Shown here: positions 1 to 8,975 of the stretch, in pieces
Layout of the letters: each line of letters begins with the position of its first letter
Position numbering within the stretch: position 1 is the stretch's first letter
Assembly (NCBI GenBank): GCA_022709385.1
Contig: JAKLIX010000017.1
Span: 23,220-87,219, forward strand
DNA: 64,000 nt
Direction of reading: 5' to 3'
Source of the DNA: Bacteroidota bacterium
GTDB lineage: Bacteria; Bacteroidota; Bacteroidia; Bacteroidales; CAIXZF01
Notes under the pieces: generated by a model
Told to the model about the DNA's origin: nothing
The model's database searches: none
Seen by the model: the letters and a program-made list of their open reading frames with translations, nothing else
Program-made: the position numbers and the translations under genes

Positions 1-33
1 AATCCTGGAAGAATTCACCATCTTTGCGGAAAA

Positions 34-1533
34 ATGAACGAGATGAGGTATTCATTGAGAAAAACCATCCTCGCCTGTCTGTGCACGGGCATCCTGTTAC
101 CGGCCGGTATAAGCGGGCTGTATGCACAAGGCCGGGACGTGCTGCAACAGACCATCGACCGGCTTGATACGAGTGTTTTCGGCGGGGTTTTGTGGAGTTG
201 TGTTGTGCTGGCAGGAGATGGTCATGTTATAGCTTCAGTAAATGCTGATGCACAGCTTGTTCCGGCGTCTGCCATGAAAATTGCAGTCACTTATCCGGCC
301 TGGAAGATTCTTGGACCGGATTACAGCTTTGAGACCTTCATCGAATACGACGGACACCTGCATGACAGCATTCTCGACGGCAGCCTCTTTATCAGGGGCG
401 GGGGGGATCCGACCCTGGGTTCCGGGAGATTCCCCGAGCACCATGCCGATGCTGTGGCGGGGGAAGTGTTAAAAATGCTCAGGCAGGCGGGTATCAGGCG
501 GATTGAGGGGGGTGTGATTGCGGATGCAGATGTGTTTGATCAGCATCTGATACCGCCATCCTGGATTTGGGAGGATATGGGGAATTATTATGGTGGCGGG
601 GTCAGCGGACTGAATTATCATGACAATGAGATCAGGGTGATGTTCAGACCGGGTGCTGGTCCCGGTACACCGGCTGCCCTCCTTGGTATTGATCCTCCCG
701 TTGAAGGGCTTGATATTGAAAATGATGTTATTACCGGTGCCACGGGATCGGGTGATCAGGTGATCATTTACGGAGCGCCCTACGACATGCATCGCTGGCT
801 CACGGGCAGTGTACCGGCAGGGAAGGCATCCTTCACAGTGAGGGGAAGCGTTCCCGATCCGGCATTTTTCTGTGCGCAGCAGCTACATAAATATCTTGCC
901 GTACATAATATTGACATTCAGCATCCGCCTTTAACCACGCGGCAGTTGCGGAACAGGGGTATCGCGGTTTCAGACGCGCGCAAACCGCTTGGTGTACTGG
1001 TTTCTCCGGCACTCCGGGAGATCGTGGACCTCACCAACGGGCAGAGTATCAATTTGTACGCGGAGGCATTATTGAAATACCTGGGAGTGAAGCGTGGCGG
1101 TTCAGGCAGCTATGCCGCAGGGATTAAAGCAGTAAAAGATTTCTGGACCGGGCACGGTATAGATCTTACCTCTGCTTCTTTCATGGATGGCAGCGGATTG
1201 TCCCCGTCTGACCGTCTGAGTGCCGCTCAGCTTGCGGGTATGATGCGGCTGATCGCTTCGGACCGGTCGGCAGCCGGCTTTATTCAAACCCTGAACCTGG
1301 CCGGGCATGAAGGCGATATGGGCAGATTCCTTCCCGAAGGGCCCTGTAAGGGGAGCATGCGGGCAAAGAGCGGGTATATGAAATCGGTGAGGACGTTTGC
1401 GGGTCTTGTGGACAAGGAGGGGTATGGAATCATCACTTTTGCGGTCATGGTCAATCACGACGGATCGGATCATGAAGCAGCAAGAAACGGCATCCGGGAG
1501 TTGCTGACCAACATCTGTTCCCTGGGCGAATAA
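34..1533 (+). CDS. dacB: D-Ala-D-Ala carboxypeptidase/endopeptidase, PBP4 (peptidase S13) family
   Basis: A 499-residue periplasmic penicillin-binding protein that trims or cleaves peptidoglycan cross-links. The three active-site motifs of serine penicillin-recognising enzymes are in order and well spaced: S79-A-M-K82 (nucleophile and general base), S338-I-N340, and K445-S-G447. A DGSGLS stretch at 385-390, typical of family S13, precedes the last one. The large insert between the first and second motif (about 250 residues) is the PBP4 hallmark. The N-terminus has a basic start and a hydrophobic run to about residue 31 (ending LYAQ), a signal peptide. An ATG at 43 is an alternative start. It is followed 88 bases later by ilvE on the same strand, which has its own promoter-like sequence, so they need not be one operon. 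Confidence 0.93.
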   Translation: MNEMRYSLRKTILACLCTGILLPAGISGLYAQGRDVLQQTIDRLDTSVFGGVLWSCVVLAGDGHVIASVNADAQLVPASAMKIAVTYPAWKILGPDYSFETFIEYDGHLHDSILDGSLFIRGGGDPTLGSGRFPEHHADAVAGEVLKMLRQAGIRRIEGGVIADADVFDQHLIPPSWIWEDMGNYYGGGVSGLNYHDNEIRVMFRPGAGPGTPAALLGIDPPVEGLDIENDVITGATGSGDQVIIYGAPYDMHRWLTGSVPAGKASFTVRGSVPDPAFFCAQQLHKYLAVHNIDIQHPPLTTRQLRNRGIAVSDARKPLGVLVSPALREIVDLTNGQSINLYAEALLKYLGVKRGGSGSYAAGIKAVKDFWTGHGIDLTSASFMDGSGLSPSDRLSAAQLAGMMRLIASDRSAAGFIQTLNLAGHEGDMGRFLPEGPCKGSMRAKSGYMKSVRTFAGLVDKEGYGIITFAVMVNHDGSDHEAARNGIRELLTNICSLGE

Positions 1534-1540
1534 TTGCTTT

Positions 1541-1573
1541 TTTGCCTCATTTCGGGAAAATTGTATAACTTAG
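1541..1573 (+). promoter_or_regulatory. Bacteroidota-type promoter for ilvE
   Basis: TTTG at 1541-1544 and TAACTTAG at 1566-1573 are separated by 21 bases. This fits the known Bacteroidota pattern (-33 TTTG, 17-23 bases, -7 TAnnTTTG) with one mismatch in the -7 box. Expected transcription start is near 1580, giving a leader of about 40 bases before the ilvE ATG at 1622. Confidence 0.5.
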
Positions 1574-1621
1574 CCTGCGAAACAGCAAGCTTACACCGGC
1601 ACTTCAGAAAAACTATATCAT

Positions 1622-2641
1622 ATGGAAACGATTGATTGGAAAAATTTACCTTTCGGTTACCTGAAAACCGATTACAACGTACGCTGTTATTACCGTAACC
1701 AGCAATGGGGTGAACTGGAGGTTTCTGACTCAGAGTACATGAATATTCACATTGCGGCCACCTGTCTGCATTACGGTCAGGAAGCATTTGAAGGCCTCAA
1801 GGTGTTTATGGGTGTCGATGGCAAAATCCGGGTTTTCAGGATCGAAGAAAACGCCAGGCGGATGCGCAGTTCCGCCTATGGGGTCATGATGCAGGAAGTT
1901 CCCGAGGAAATCTTTACCGCTGCATGTATCAGGGCGGTTCAGCTGAATAAGCGCTTTATTCCTCCCTATGGAACAGGAGCTTCCCTGTATATCAGGCCGT
2001 TGCTGATCGGCACAGGAGCCCAGGTCGGGGTTAAACCTGCCAAGGAGTATTGTTTGCTTGTATTTACTACGCCTGTAGGTCCCTATTTCAAGGAGGGTTT
2101 TAAACCGGTGGCCGTTCAGATTGCCAGGGATTATGACCGTGCTGCACCGCTTGGTACCGGCCAGTACAAAGTCGGAGGCAATTATGCCGCCAGTCTCAGG
2201 GCAGGTGAAAGGGCTCACTGTGAAGGTTTTTCAACGGTACTGTTCCTCGACGCCAAAGAGAAAAAATTCATTGATGAGGCAGGACCTGCCAATTTCTTCG
2301 GCATCAAGGGCGATACTTACGTAACCCCGCTTTCGGCCTCCATTTTGCCTTCCATTACAAACAAAAGCCTGATGACCCTGGCGGAAGAAATGGGTATGAA
2401 AGTGGAAAGGAGGCATGTGTATATTGAAGAACTTGGTGAATTTGAAGAGGTTGGAGCCTGCGGTACTGCCGCCGTGATATCACCCATCGGAAAAATCGTG
2501 GATCGTGATTCAGGTCAGACCTTTGAATATTGCAGGGAAGGAAAGGCAGGGCCCAAATCCACCATGCTTTACAACCGGATAAGGGCTATACAGTATGGAG
2601 AAGAAGCCGACAAGTACGGCTGGACCACCATCATAGACTGA
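1622..2641 (+). CDS. ilvE: Branched-chain amino acid aminotransferase
   Basis: A 339-residue cytoplasmic class IV PLP aminotransferase that makes or degrades valine, leucine and isoleucine with 2-oxoglutarate/glutamate as partner. K183 in GQYKVGGNYAAS is the PLP-binding lysine of the BCAT type. A conserved EAGPANFF block follows the catalytic domain junction, and SILPSITNKSLMTLA is the family's phosphate-cup signature. Length matches the larger (about 340-residue) BCAT group rather than the 300-residue E. coli IlvE type. It is convergent with pyrF, whose stop lies 19 bases away. No neighbouring ilv or leu genes are present. Confidence 0.95.
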   Translation: METIDWKNLPFGYLKTDYNVRCYYRNQQWGELEVSDSEYMNIHIAATCLHYGQEAFEGLKVFMGVDGKIRVFRIEENARRMRSSAYGVMMQEVPEEIFTAACIRAVQLNKRFIPPYGTGASLYIRPLLIGTGAQVGVKPAKEYCLLVFTTPVGPYFKEGFKPVAVQIARDYDRAAPLGTGQYKVGGNYAASLRAGERAHCEGFSTVLFLDAKEKKFIDEAGPANFFGIKGDTYVTPLSASILPSITNKSLMTLAEEMGMKVERRHVYIEELGEFEEVGACGTAAVISPIGKIVDRDSGQTFEYCREGKAGPKSTMLYNRIRAIQYGEEADKYGWTTIID

Positions 2642-2660
2642 GAATTTCTTCAGGACACGG

Positions 2661-3500
2661 TCAGATCAGACGCCTGGTTTCGAGGACTTGCTTCATTTCC
2701 TCCTGCATCAGCAGGGCCTGTTCTCTGGCTTTCAATGCGAAATCATGTTCACCTGAGGCGAAGATAATATTGCGTGAGGAGTTTACGAGCAGCCCGCAAT
2801 CTTTGTTCATGCCGTGCATGGCCACTTCCTTCAGGCTTCCACCCTGGGCGCCTACACCGGGGATGAGCAGGAAATGTTCAGGGATTATCCGGCGGATGTT
2901 TTCAAGTGCTTCGGCGCGGGTGGCTCCCACCACATACATCATATTATCCGGTCCGCCCCAGGCCATTGATTTTCTGATGACGGACTCATACAGGCATGGT
3001 TCGCTGCCTGTTTCCCTGAGTTGAAGAAACTGGAAGTCCTTAGACCCTTCATTCGACGTCAGTGCCAGCAGGATGACCCACTTATCTTCGAACTTCAGAA
3101 AAGGTTTCACCGAATCGGAACCCATATAGGGTGCTACGGTCACGGCATCGGCACCGGCCTGGTCGAAAAAGGCTCTGGCGTATTGCTCAGACGTATTGCC
3201 GATGTCGCCCCTTTTTGCATCAGCAATGGTGAAAACCGCTTCTTTAAATGTGGCCAGGAAGGCCATGGTCTTTTCAAAGCTTTGCCAGCCGGCACTACCC
3301 CTGCATTCATAAAAGGCAAGATTGGGTTTATAGGCCACGGCCAGATCGTGGGTAGCCTCAATGATCTGGCGGTTGAATTCGAAGACAGGATCTTCTGCCC
3401 CGAGCAGGTGCCCCGGTATCTTGTCCATATCGCTGTCAAGGCCGATACACAGGAAGGACTTTTTTTCCCGGATCAGCTGAATGAGTTTTTTCCTGTCCAT
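2661..3500 (-). CDS. pyrF: Orotidine 5'-phosphate decarboxylase
   Basis: A 279-residue enzyme for the last step of UMP synthesis, decarboxylating OMP. The catalytic Lys-Asp network is visible in D94-A-K96-R97-G98-D99-I. The phosphate-binding end IPGVGAQGG is also present. The length and the DAKRGDIGNT signature place it in the longer OMP decarboxylase subfamily (about 270-280 residues). It starts at ATG 3500, only 9 bases after the prfA stop, so the two are probably co-transcribed with purM upstream. Confidence 0.95.
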   Translation of the reverse strand: MDRKKLIQLIREKKSFLCIGLDSDMDKIPGHLLGAEDPVFEFNRQIIEATHDLAVAYKPNLAFYECRGSAGWQSFEKTMAFLATFKEAVFTIADAKRGDIGNTSEQYARAFFDQAGADAVTVAPYMGSDSVKPFLKFEDKWVILLALTSNEGSKDFQFLQLRETGSEPCLYESVIRKSMAWGGPDNMMYVVGATRAEALENIRRIIPEHFLLIPGVGAQGGSLKEVAMHGMNKDCGLLVNSSRNIIFASGEHDFALKAREQALLMQEEMKQVLETRRLI

Positions 3501-3509
3501 ATAAGGGGG

Positions 3510-4589
3510 TTATGCGTTCACGGCCTCTTTGAGTCTTTCGGCATTTTCTGCCAGTTGGAGCGCATCAATCAGTTCCTGGATGTCTCCGTCGATGACCGCC
3601 GGCAGATTGTAAAGGGTCATATTGATCCTGTGGTCGGTAATCCTGCTCTGTGGCCAGTTATAGGTCCGGATCTTTGCCGAACGGTCGCCGGTGGAAACCA
3701 TGGTTTTGCGCTTGGATGAAATCTCATCCAGGTATTTCTGGTATTCCAGTTCGAATATTCTTGTCCTGAGCACTGTCATGGCCTGTTCGAGGTTCTTCAG
3801 CTGCGACTTCTGGTCCTGGCAGCTTACCGTAATGCCGGTAGGCAGGTGGGTGAGTCTGACCGCCGAATAAGTTGTATTGACCGATTGTCCGCCGGGTCCG
3901 GAAGAACAGAATGTATCCTTCCTTACATCCGAGGGTTTAATTTCCACGTCAAACTCATCGGCTTCGGGTAAAACGACCACTGAAGCCGCTGAGGTATGGA
4001 TACGTCCCTGTGTCTCGGTCTGGGGAATGCGTTGCACCCTGTGAACGCCGGATTCGTATTTCAACTGCCCGTATACATAGTCGCCCTTCACATCAAAGAT
4101 CACTTCCTTAAATCCGCCTACTGTCCCTTCGGTATAACTGACCAACTCAACTTTCCATCCTTTGTTTTCGCAATAGCGGGAGTACATCCTGAACAGATCT
4201 CCGGCAAACAGGCTGGCTTCGTCACCTCCCGTGCCGGCCCTGATCTCTACCACGGCATTCTTTGAATCCTGGGGATCGGCAGGTACGAGCAACAATCTGA
4301 TGTCTTCTTCCAGTTTCTCCCGGTCAAGGTTCAACTGGTTGAATTCCTCCCTGGCATAATCGCGCAATTCCTCGTCTTTCTCGGTGAGCATGACCTCCTT
4401 TGCCGATTCGATATGCCGGATGACGGTAGAATACTTCAGGTAGGCATCTACCACGGGTTGCAGTTCTTTATAGTCTTTATTCAGCCGGATGTAGCGCTTC
4501 ATATCGTTCATCACGCCGGGTTCATTCATCAGTTGCTGAATTTCGTCCTGCCGCTTGTACAGCGCCTCCAGTTTTTCCAATAAATCCAT
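3510..4589 (-). CDS. prfA: Peptide chain release factor 1
   Basis: A 359-residue class I release factor that terminates translation at UAA and UAG. The GGQ peptidyl-hydrolysis motif is at 233-235 (GPGGQSVN), where Q235 is the residue usually methylated by PrmC. The stop-codon tripeptide is P189-Q190-T191, the PxT type of RF1 rather than the SPF of RF2. Size and domain order match the family. It lies between purM (46 bases upstream) and pyrF (9 bases downstream), all on the reverse strand. Confidence 0.97.
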   Translation of the reverse strand: MDLLEKLEALYKRQDEIQQLMNEPGVMNDMKRYIRLNKDYKELQPVVDAYLKYSTVIRHIESAKEVMLTEKDEELRDYAREEFNQLNLDREKLEEDIRLLLVPADPQDSKNAVVEIRAGTGGDEASLFAGDLFRMYSRYCENKGWKVELVSYTEGTVGGFKEVIFDVKGDYVYGQLKYESGVHRVQRIPQTETQGRIHTSAASVVVLPEADEFDVEIKPSDVRKDTFCSSGPGGQSVNTTYSAVRLTHLPTGITVSCQDQKSQLKNLEQAMTVLRTRIFELEYQKYLDEISSKRKTMVSTGDRSAKIRTYNWPQSRITDHRINMTLYNLPAVIDGDIQELIDALQLAENAERLKEAVNA

Positions 4590-4635
4590 AGGTGCGTTCC
4601 TCTCTGAAAAGGCTGCAAAGATACAAAAAAAGGCA

Positions 4636-5805
4636 TCAGGAGTATTGGAGGGTGCCGTTGGGAGTAATCAGCCTGAGTCCGGGCCGTTCGGAGGGGATGC
4701 AATAGCCGATTACGCGTGCTTCGATTCCGTAAGTGGCGGCAAGGCTGATGAGGGAACCGGCAATGGCCTCAGGGACATAGCATTCCAGTCTGTGTCCCAT
4801 GTTGAAGACCCGGTACATCTCTTCCCAGGAGGTGTCTGATTGCTGCTGTATCATACGGAACACGGGCGGAATGTCGAAAAGCCTGTCTTTAACCACAGTG
4901 ACCCCGTTCAGAAAACGCAGCACTTTTGTCTGGCCTCCTCCGCTGCAATGAATCATACCATGGATCTGCGATCTGTACATCTCCAGGGCCGGTATGAGCA
5001 ATGGCGCATAGGTACGGGTGGGAGACAATAATAATTGTCCGACCGTCAGGCCATGCACCGCCGGATCGGTGAGTCTGTGCTTTCCGCAATAGACATAGGC
5101 TTCCGGGGTATTCGGATCGTAACTCTCCGGGTATGTGGACGCGTATACGTGATCGAGGATCTCATGCCTGGCCGAGGTCAGGCCGTTGCTTCCGATACCG
5201 GAGTTATAAACGGATTCGTAATTTGCCTGGCCGCCGGAGGAGAAGCCGACAATGACATCACCGGGACTGATCCTGTTGTTGTCGATGATATCACTGCGTT
5301 TCATCCGGGTAACCACAGTGGAGTCAACGATCATGGTTCTGACCAGGTCGCCCACATCGGCCGTTTCCCCGCCGGTGCTGTAAATGGACAATCCCTGGCC
5401 GCGCATCCATTCAAGAATTTCTTCCGTGCCACGGATAATGGCTTGAATGACTTCGCCTGGGATCAGGTGTTTATTCCTGCCGATGGTGGACGACAGCAGC
5501 ATGGGCCCTGTGGCTCCGGCGCACAGCAGGTCGTCGGTATTCATGACGATGGCATCCTGTGCAATACCTTTCCAGACGCTAAGGTCGCCGGTTTCTTTCC
5601 AGTACAGGTATGCCAGTGATGATTTGGTGCCCGCACCGTCGGCATGCATCAGTGTGCACCAGAGCGGATCGCCGTGTAACATGTCGGGCATTACTTTGCA
5701 GAAGGCTCCGGGATACAGGCCTTTGTCAACATGCGTCAGGGCATCGTGTACCTCTTGTTTTCCGGTGGAAACCCCGCGTTTGTGATATCTTCCTGTTTCA
5801 GTCAT
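4636..5805 (-). CDS. purM: Phosphoribosylformylglycinamidine cyclo-ligase (AIR synthetase)
   Basis: A 389-residue enzyme of purine synthesis that closes the imidazole ring of AIR using ATP. PurM-type landmarks are a glycine/aspartate-rich N-terminal segment (HADGAGTKSS), the NTDDLLCAGA block with the metal/phosphate-binding Asp pair, STGGETADV, and GDVIVGFSSGGQANYES. It is longer than the about 345-residue proteobacterial PurM, as in the Bacteroidota form. It is first in a reverse group purM-prfA-pyrF. Start ATG at 5805, with 64 bases separating it from the preceding gene. Confidence 0.93.
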   Translation of the reverse strand: MTETGRYHKRGVSTGKQEVHDALTHVDKGLYPGAFCKVMPDMLHGDPLWCTLMHADGAGTKSSLAYLYWKETGDLSVWKGIAQDAIVMNTDDLLCAGATGPMLLSSTIGRNKHLIPGEVIQAIIRGTEEILEWMRGQGLSIYSTGGETADVGDLVRTMIVDSTVVTRMKRSDIIDNNRISPGDVIVGFSSGGQANYESVYNSGIGSNGLTSARHEILDHVYASTYPESYDPNTPEAYVYCGKHRLTDPAVHGLTVGQLLLSPTRTYAPLLIPALEMYRSQIHGMIHCSGGGQTKVLRFLNGVTVVKDRLFDIPPVFRMIQQQSDTSWEEMYRVFNMGHRLECYVPEAIAGSLISLAATYGIEARVIGYCIPSERPGLRLITPNGTLQYS

Positions 5806-5828
5806 CTGCCGGATTGATTCTGACGAGG

Positions 5829-5849
5829 CCGGGCCGTTGCCATGCCCGG
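5829..5849 (-). other. Small GC-rich hairpin between the OmpA gene and purM
   Basis: Perfect 6-bp arms CCGGGC (5829-5834) and GCCCGG (5844-5849) with a 9-base loop. It lies just past the stop of the reverse-strand PD40/OmpA gene. No T-run follows, so it is at best an attenuator or a weak or RNA-stabilising 3' structure, not a classic intrinsic terminator. Confidence 0.3.
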
Positions 5850-5869
5850 AAACTCCGGTGGGTCAAAGC

Positions 5870-8380
5870 TTACTGGAAGATCAGGCGCCGGCCTTCATTG
5901 TCAATCTGGATGTTCCCGATTCGTTTCAGGAGTTCTTCACCTAAGCGGATCGGTGATTTAAGGTCCTTTGCAACGACAACTTCCACATTATCAAGCGTAT
6001 TTCTTCCGATTCTCACCTTCTTGATCACCAGGCGGGCCTTGTCGGCAATGGTGCCTTCGAGCAGTACCTTAGTCTGGTCGCCGAGGAAGTCGGGGCGGCT
6101 TACGAACCCTTTCTGCAACAGTTCAAAGGCCTTGTCGGGCGTCATGTTGAGCCCGGTAACAGCTTTTTCGTAAGTGAATACGTCGGCAAAATCATTGAGG
6201 AAGATCTCTCCTTCAAAGAGGTCTTTTTCACCGGGTGTGATGGGGATGAAATTCAGGTTCGGATCAGTTACCACTTTGATATTGACGGTTCTCGAGACTG
6301 CAGTGGTATCAATTTTCGGTTTGGGAACAAAGTTCATGCTGAGTACCGAAAACTCCGTACGCCTGTTCAGTTGGTGGGCTGCTTCCTGTATGGCTTTGTT
6401 TGGAAGCTTGTTAATATACTCTTCCGTGAGTACTTCCCCTTCGTTGAAAACATATCCTTCGCGTTCCATGGATTTGGTCATGGTTCTCGGCACCTTTTCC
6501 CCGTAACCCTTCGCAACGAGCCTGTCGGGATCGATGCCCCTTGCGATCAGGTAATCCACCACGCTCTGGGCTCGTTTCTGTGAAAGGGTGTCGTTGTATT
6601 GGTCTGAAGCCCTGATATCGGTATGCGATGCAAGCTCGATGGTAAGATTGGGATTGGCTTCCAGAATGGTGATCAGACCCTGGAGAGAATCCTGGTATTG
6701 CGGTTTCAGATCCCATTTGGCCAAATCGTACAGGATTTCAGGCAGTACGATGGGTTTCACCGGGATGGGGATCAGCACGAAGTCGATGACGAAGTCCTTG
6801 CTTTGTTCCAGTCCGACGGTGGTCTCTCTGCCTTTGTCGGAAAAATATCCTTCTTTGGTCACCGTGAGTTCATAGGATGTTTCCGGCAGCACCTGGGTTT
6901 TATCGAAACTGTAAAAGCCTTTGTTGTCGGTTTTAATCTCAATGGATGTTCCGTCGGAGCCTACCATTTTGATTCCTGCTCCCCTGATGGGTTGCAGGGT
7001 TCTGTCGTCCCTGACCACGCCCTGCAGGGTGAAGACCAGTGGAATTTTCAGGAAGGAGTATATGTCGTCACCGCCTTTCACGCCCTTCATTCTGCGGTTA
7101 GAGCTGATATAGCCTTTTTCTTCGGGATTGTTCGGGAAGAAAGTAATGCCGAAGTCATCCGCATTGGAATTGACGGGCGATTTCATATTCTCGGGAGTAC
7201 CCCACTGATTTCCGTTTTTCACCGTTTTGAAGATATCCAGGCCGCCCATGCCGGGATGGTAATTGGAGGCGAAATACAAAAGGCTGTCGGATCTCAGGTA
7301 GGGGAACATTTCGTCGCCGGGTGTATTTACCGTGGGTCCCAGGTTGCGCGGATTTTCAAAATCCTTGTTTTTCCGCGCCCTGGTAGCTACCCAGATGTCT
7401 TTACCACCATAACCGCCGTCCATGTCGGATGCGAAATACATGGTAAGCTCATCCCCTGAAATCGTGGGATGACCGTATATTTTTGTGGAGTCAACGCCCA
7501 GTTTTACGTTCTCCGGCTCACTCCATACTTTGCCCTTCTTTTCAGTCCTGAAGATCTGGCATCCCATCACTTTTTTCTTCTCATAACCGCAACGGGTGAA
7601 ATACATCACGTTGTACTTGGCATTAAAAGTGGCAGTACCGTCATTGCCTTCGGTGTTGACGATACCCTGGTCGTCTATGGGGATGGGCGTACTCCAGTCG
7701 CCTTTGGCACTGCTGTATGAGATGTACAGATCGGAAAAATTCTGCCCTGTCCAGTCATCGATACGGTTGCCTGTGGAATTTTCCCTGGATGAGGTGAACA
7801 ACAGGGATTTGCCTTTATCGTCTGCAATGATGGGAGAGAAGTCATCCTCCGAAGAATTGACCGTTTTCCATGCATTCAGTTCTTTCTTGGTGTCGTCCTG
7901 GGGATTGATGGCATAGCGGGTGGGATTATCCTTCCACTGCTGTGCCATCTTGCAGGATTCGATGCCGATCATCCCCCGCTTGTCGTTGGGAGCGATTTCG
8001 CTGTATTTGGTGTAAAGCAGGATGGCATCTTCATACTTCTCGTTTATCTTGAGTGCGTCGGCATAATAAAGCGTTGCCAGTGGGTTTACCTTCCAGTAAC
8101 TGATCTTGTCGAGTCGTTTGTACTGGCTTTCCGCTTTTTTCCAGTTGTTTGTCAAACGGTAACATTCGGCGATCTGGAACAATATCCTGTTCTTCTCCAC
8201 ATTGTTGCGTTTGACTTTTGAATAGGCTTTCTGGTATTTCTCAATGGCCAGGTTGAACATTTTATCGTCGAAAGCCTGGTCGGCTTCCTGTGTGTAATTC
8301 CTTTTCTGCTGTGCATCAACGGGCTGAGAAATAAGTACACCCATGAAAAGAAGAGGCAGGAGACTCCTAAGAAGCTTCAT
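5870..8380 (-). CDS. TPR-PD40-OmpA outer-membrane protein with C-terminal retropepsin-like domain
   Basis: An 836-residue envelope protein. In order: signal peptide (1-23, ending VDAQ); TPR-like helices (about 30-150); PD40/WD40-like propeller repeats (about 180-445; motifs such as LYFASN and DIW); a carboxypeptidase-regulatory-like beta-sandwich (about 450-535); an OmpA-type peptidoglycan-binding domain (about 545-685, with SHTDIRAS, a long helix and LNRRTEF). This order resembles the T9SS component PorE and related proteins, so a role in anchoring outer-membrane machinery is plausible. Unusually, 150 more residues follow OmpA; from about 700 they resemble an aspartyl-protease fold (AFELLQKGFVS, VRIGRNTLDNVEV, LGEELLKRIGNIQIDN), but where the catalytic D-[ST]-G should lie there is EKAVTG. 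I infer a dead, binding-only domain. ATG at 8380. Confidence 0.85.
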   Translation of the reverse strand: MKLLRSLLPLLFMGVLISQPVDAQQKRNYTQEADQAFDDKMFNLAIEKYQKAYSKVKRNNVEKNRILFQIAECYRLTNNWKKAESQYKRLDKISYWKVNPLATLYYADALKINEKYEDAILLYTKYSEIAPNDKRGMIGIESCKMAQQWKDNPTRYAINPQDDTKKELNAWKTVNSSEDDFSPIIADDKGKSLLFTSSRENSTGNRIDDWTGQNFSDLYISYSSAKGDWSTPIPIDDQGIVNTEGNDGTATFNAKYNVMYFTRCGYEKKKVMGCQIFRTEKKGKVWSEPENVKLGVDSTKIYGHPTISGDELTMYFASDMDGGYGGKDIWVATRARKNKDFENPRNLGPTVNTPGDEMFPYLRSDSLLYFASNYHPGMGGLDIFKTVKNGNQWGTPENMKSPVNSNADDFGITFFPNNPEEKGYISSNRRMKGVKGGDDIYSFLKIPLVFTLQGVVRDDRTLQPIRGAGIKMVGSDGTSIEIKTDNKGFYSFDKTQVLPETSYELTVTKEGYFSDKGRETTVGLEQSKDFVIDFVLIPIPVKPIVLPEILYDLAKWDLKPQYQDSLQGLITILEANPNLTIELASHTDIRASDQYNDTLSQKRAQSVVDYLIARGIDPDRLVAKGYGEKVPRTMTKSMEREGYVFNEGEVLTEEYINKLPNKAIQEAAHQLNRRTEFSVLSMNFVPKPKIDTTAVSRTVNIKVVTDPNLNFIPITPGEKDLFEGEIFLNDFADVFTYEKAVTGLNMTPDKAFELLQKGFVSRPDFLGDQTKVLLEGTIADKARLVIKKVRIGRNTLDNVEVVVAKDLKSPIRLGEELLKRIGNIQIDNEGRRLIFQ

Positions 8381-8496
8381 AGTGATTGAACTTTAAGGCA
8401 ATAAAAACGGCTAAATTATGAAATATCCTCAAACTTTAAAAAATTAAATGCTCAGGATTTTGCCGGGCAGATAACGGCCTGATAGGAGACAGGCTT

Positions 8497-8907
8497 TTAT
8501 TTGAGGGGTTGTCCGGCGGAATCTGGTTCAGTGCTTTCCCGGGTACCATCTTCTGCGGCAGCTTGCGAGCCGGTAGCTTCAGGGGGCGCATCCGCATCGT
8601 CAGGTGTGGGAGTGGAAAGTATTTCTGAGGCTGCTGTACCGATATCGGAAGGACCGCTGAGAATCTCCTCCTTCAGTTTCCTGCCTTCCGCTGCGATCCT
8701 GGTCGTTTCCTGGCTGATCTCTTTCCTGATATCCGCCGTGCCGTCCCGGAACTCACGTGTTATGTCGCTGGTAACCTTCTTCAGATCATTCATGCCTTTG
8801 CCGATATGCCTTGCGATTTCGGGCATCCGCCTGGGACCAAACACCAGAAAGGCAACCACCAGGATGACGAGGAGCTCTCCTCCGCTGATATCAAAAAATA
8901 AAAGCAT
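8497..8907 (-). CDS. Sec-independent translocase TatA/TatB-like subunit
   Basis: A 136-residue protein with one N-terminal membrane helix (about residues 7-23), the Tat hinge FGPRRMPE (23-30), an amphipathic helix, then a long polar, helix-rich tail ending in an Ala/Pro/Glu-rich disordered segment. This is the TatA/TatB layout, which drives export of folded proteins through TatC. The long tail is more TatB-like and the hinge fits both; I see no tatC here. An in-frame GTG/ATG region extends back to 9030, but that would run over the end of secDF and put 41 polar residues before the membrane helix, so ATG 8907 is chosen. The gene lies immediately after secDF, grouping two export pathways. Confidence 0.85.
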   Translation of the reverse strand: MLLFFDISGGELLVILVVAFLVFGPRRMPEIARHIGKGMNDLKKVTSDITREFRDGTADIRKEISQETTRIAAEGRKLKEEILSGPSDIGTAASEILSTPTPDDADAPPEATGSQAAAEDGTRESTEPDSAGQPLK

Positions 8908-8975
8908 CACCGGGTCCGGGAATTTCGCTGCAAAAATACGCGCTTTCCCGGGAAAGTCTTGCGGATAATCCGGGC

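Noticed and set aside
6623..7459. 278-codon forward open frame inside the OmpA gene
   Set aside because: Antisense shadow of the PD40/OmpA coding frame.
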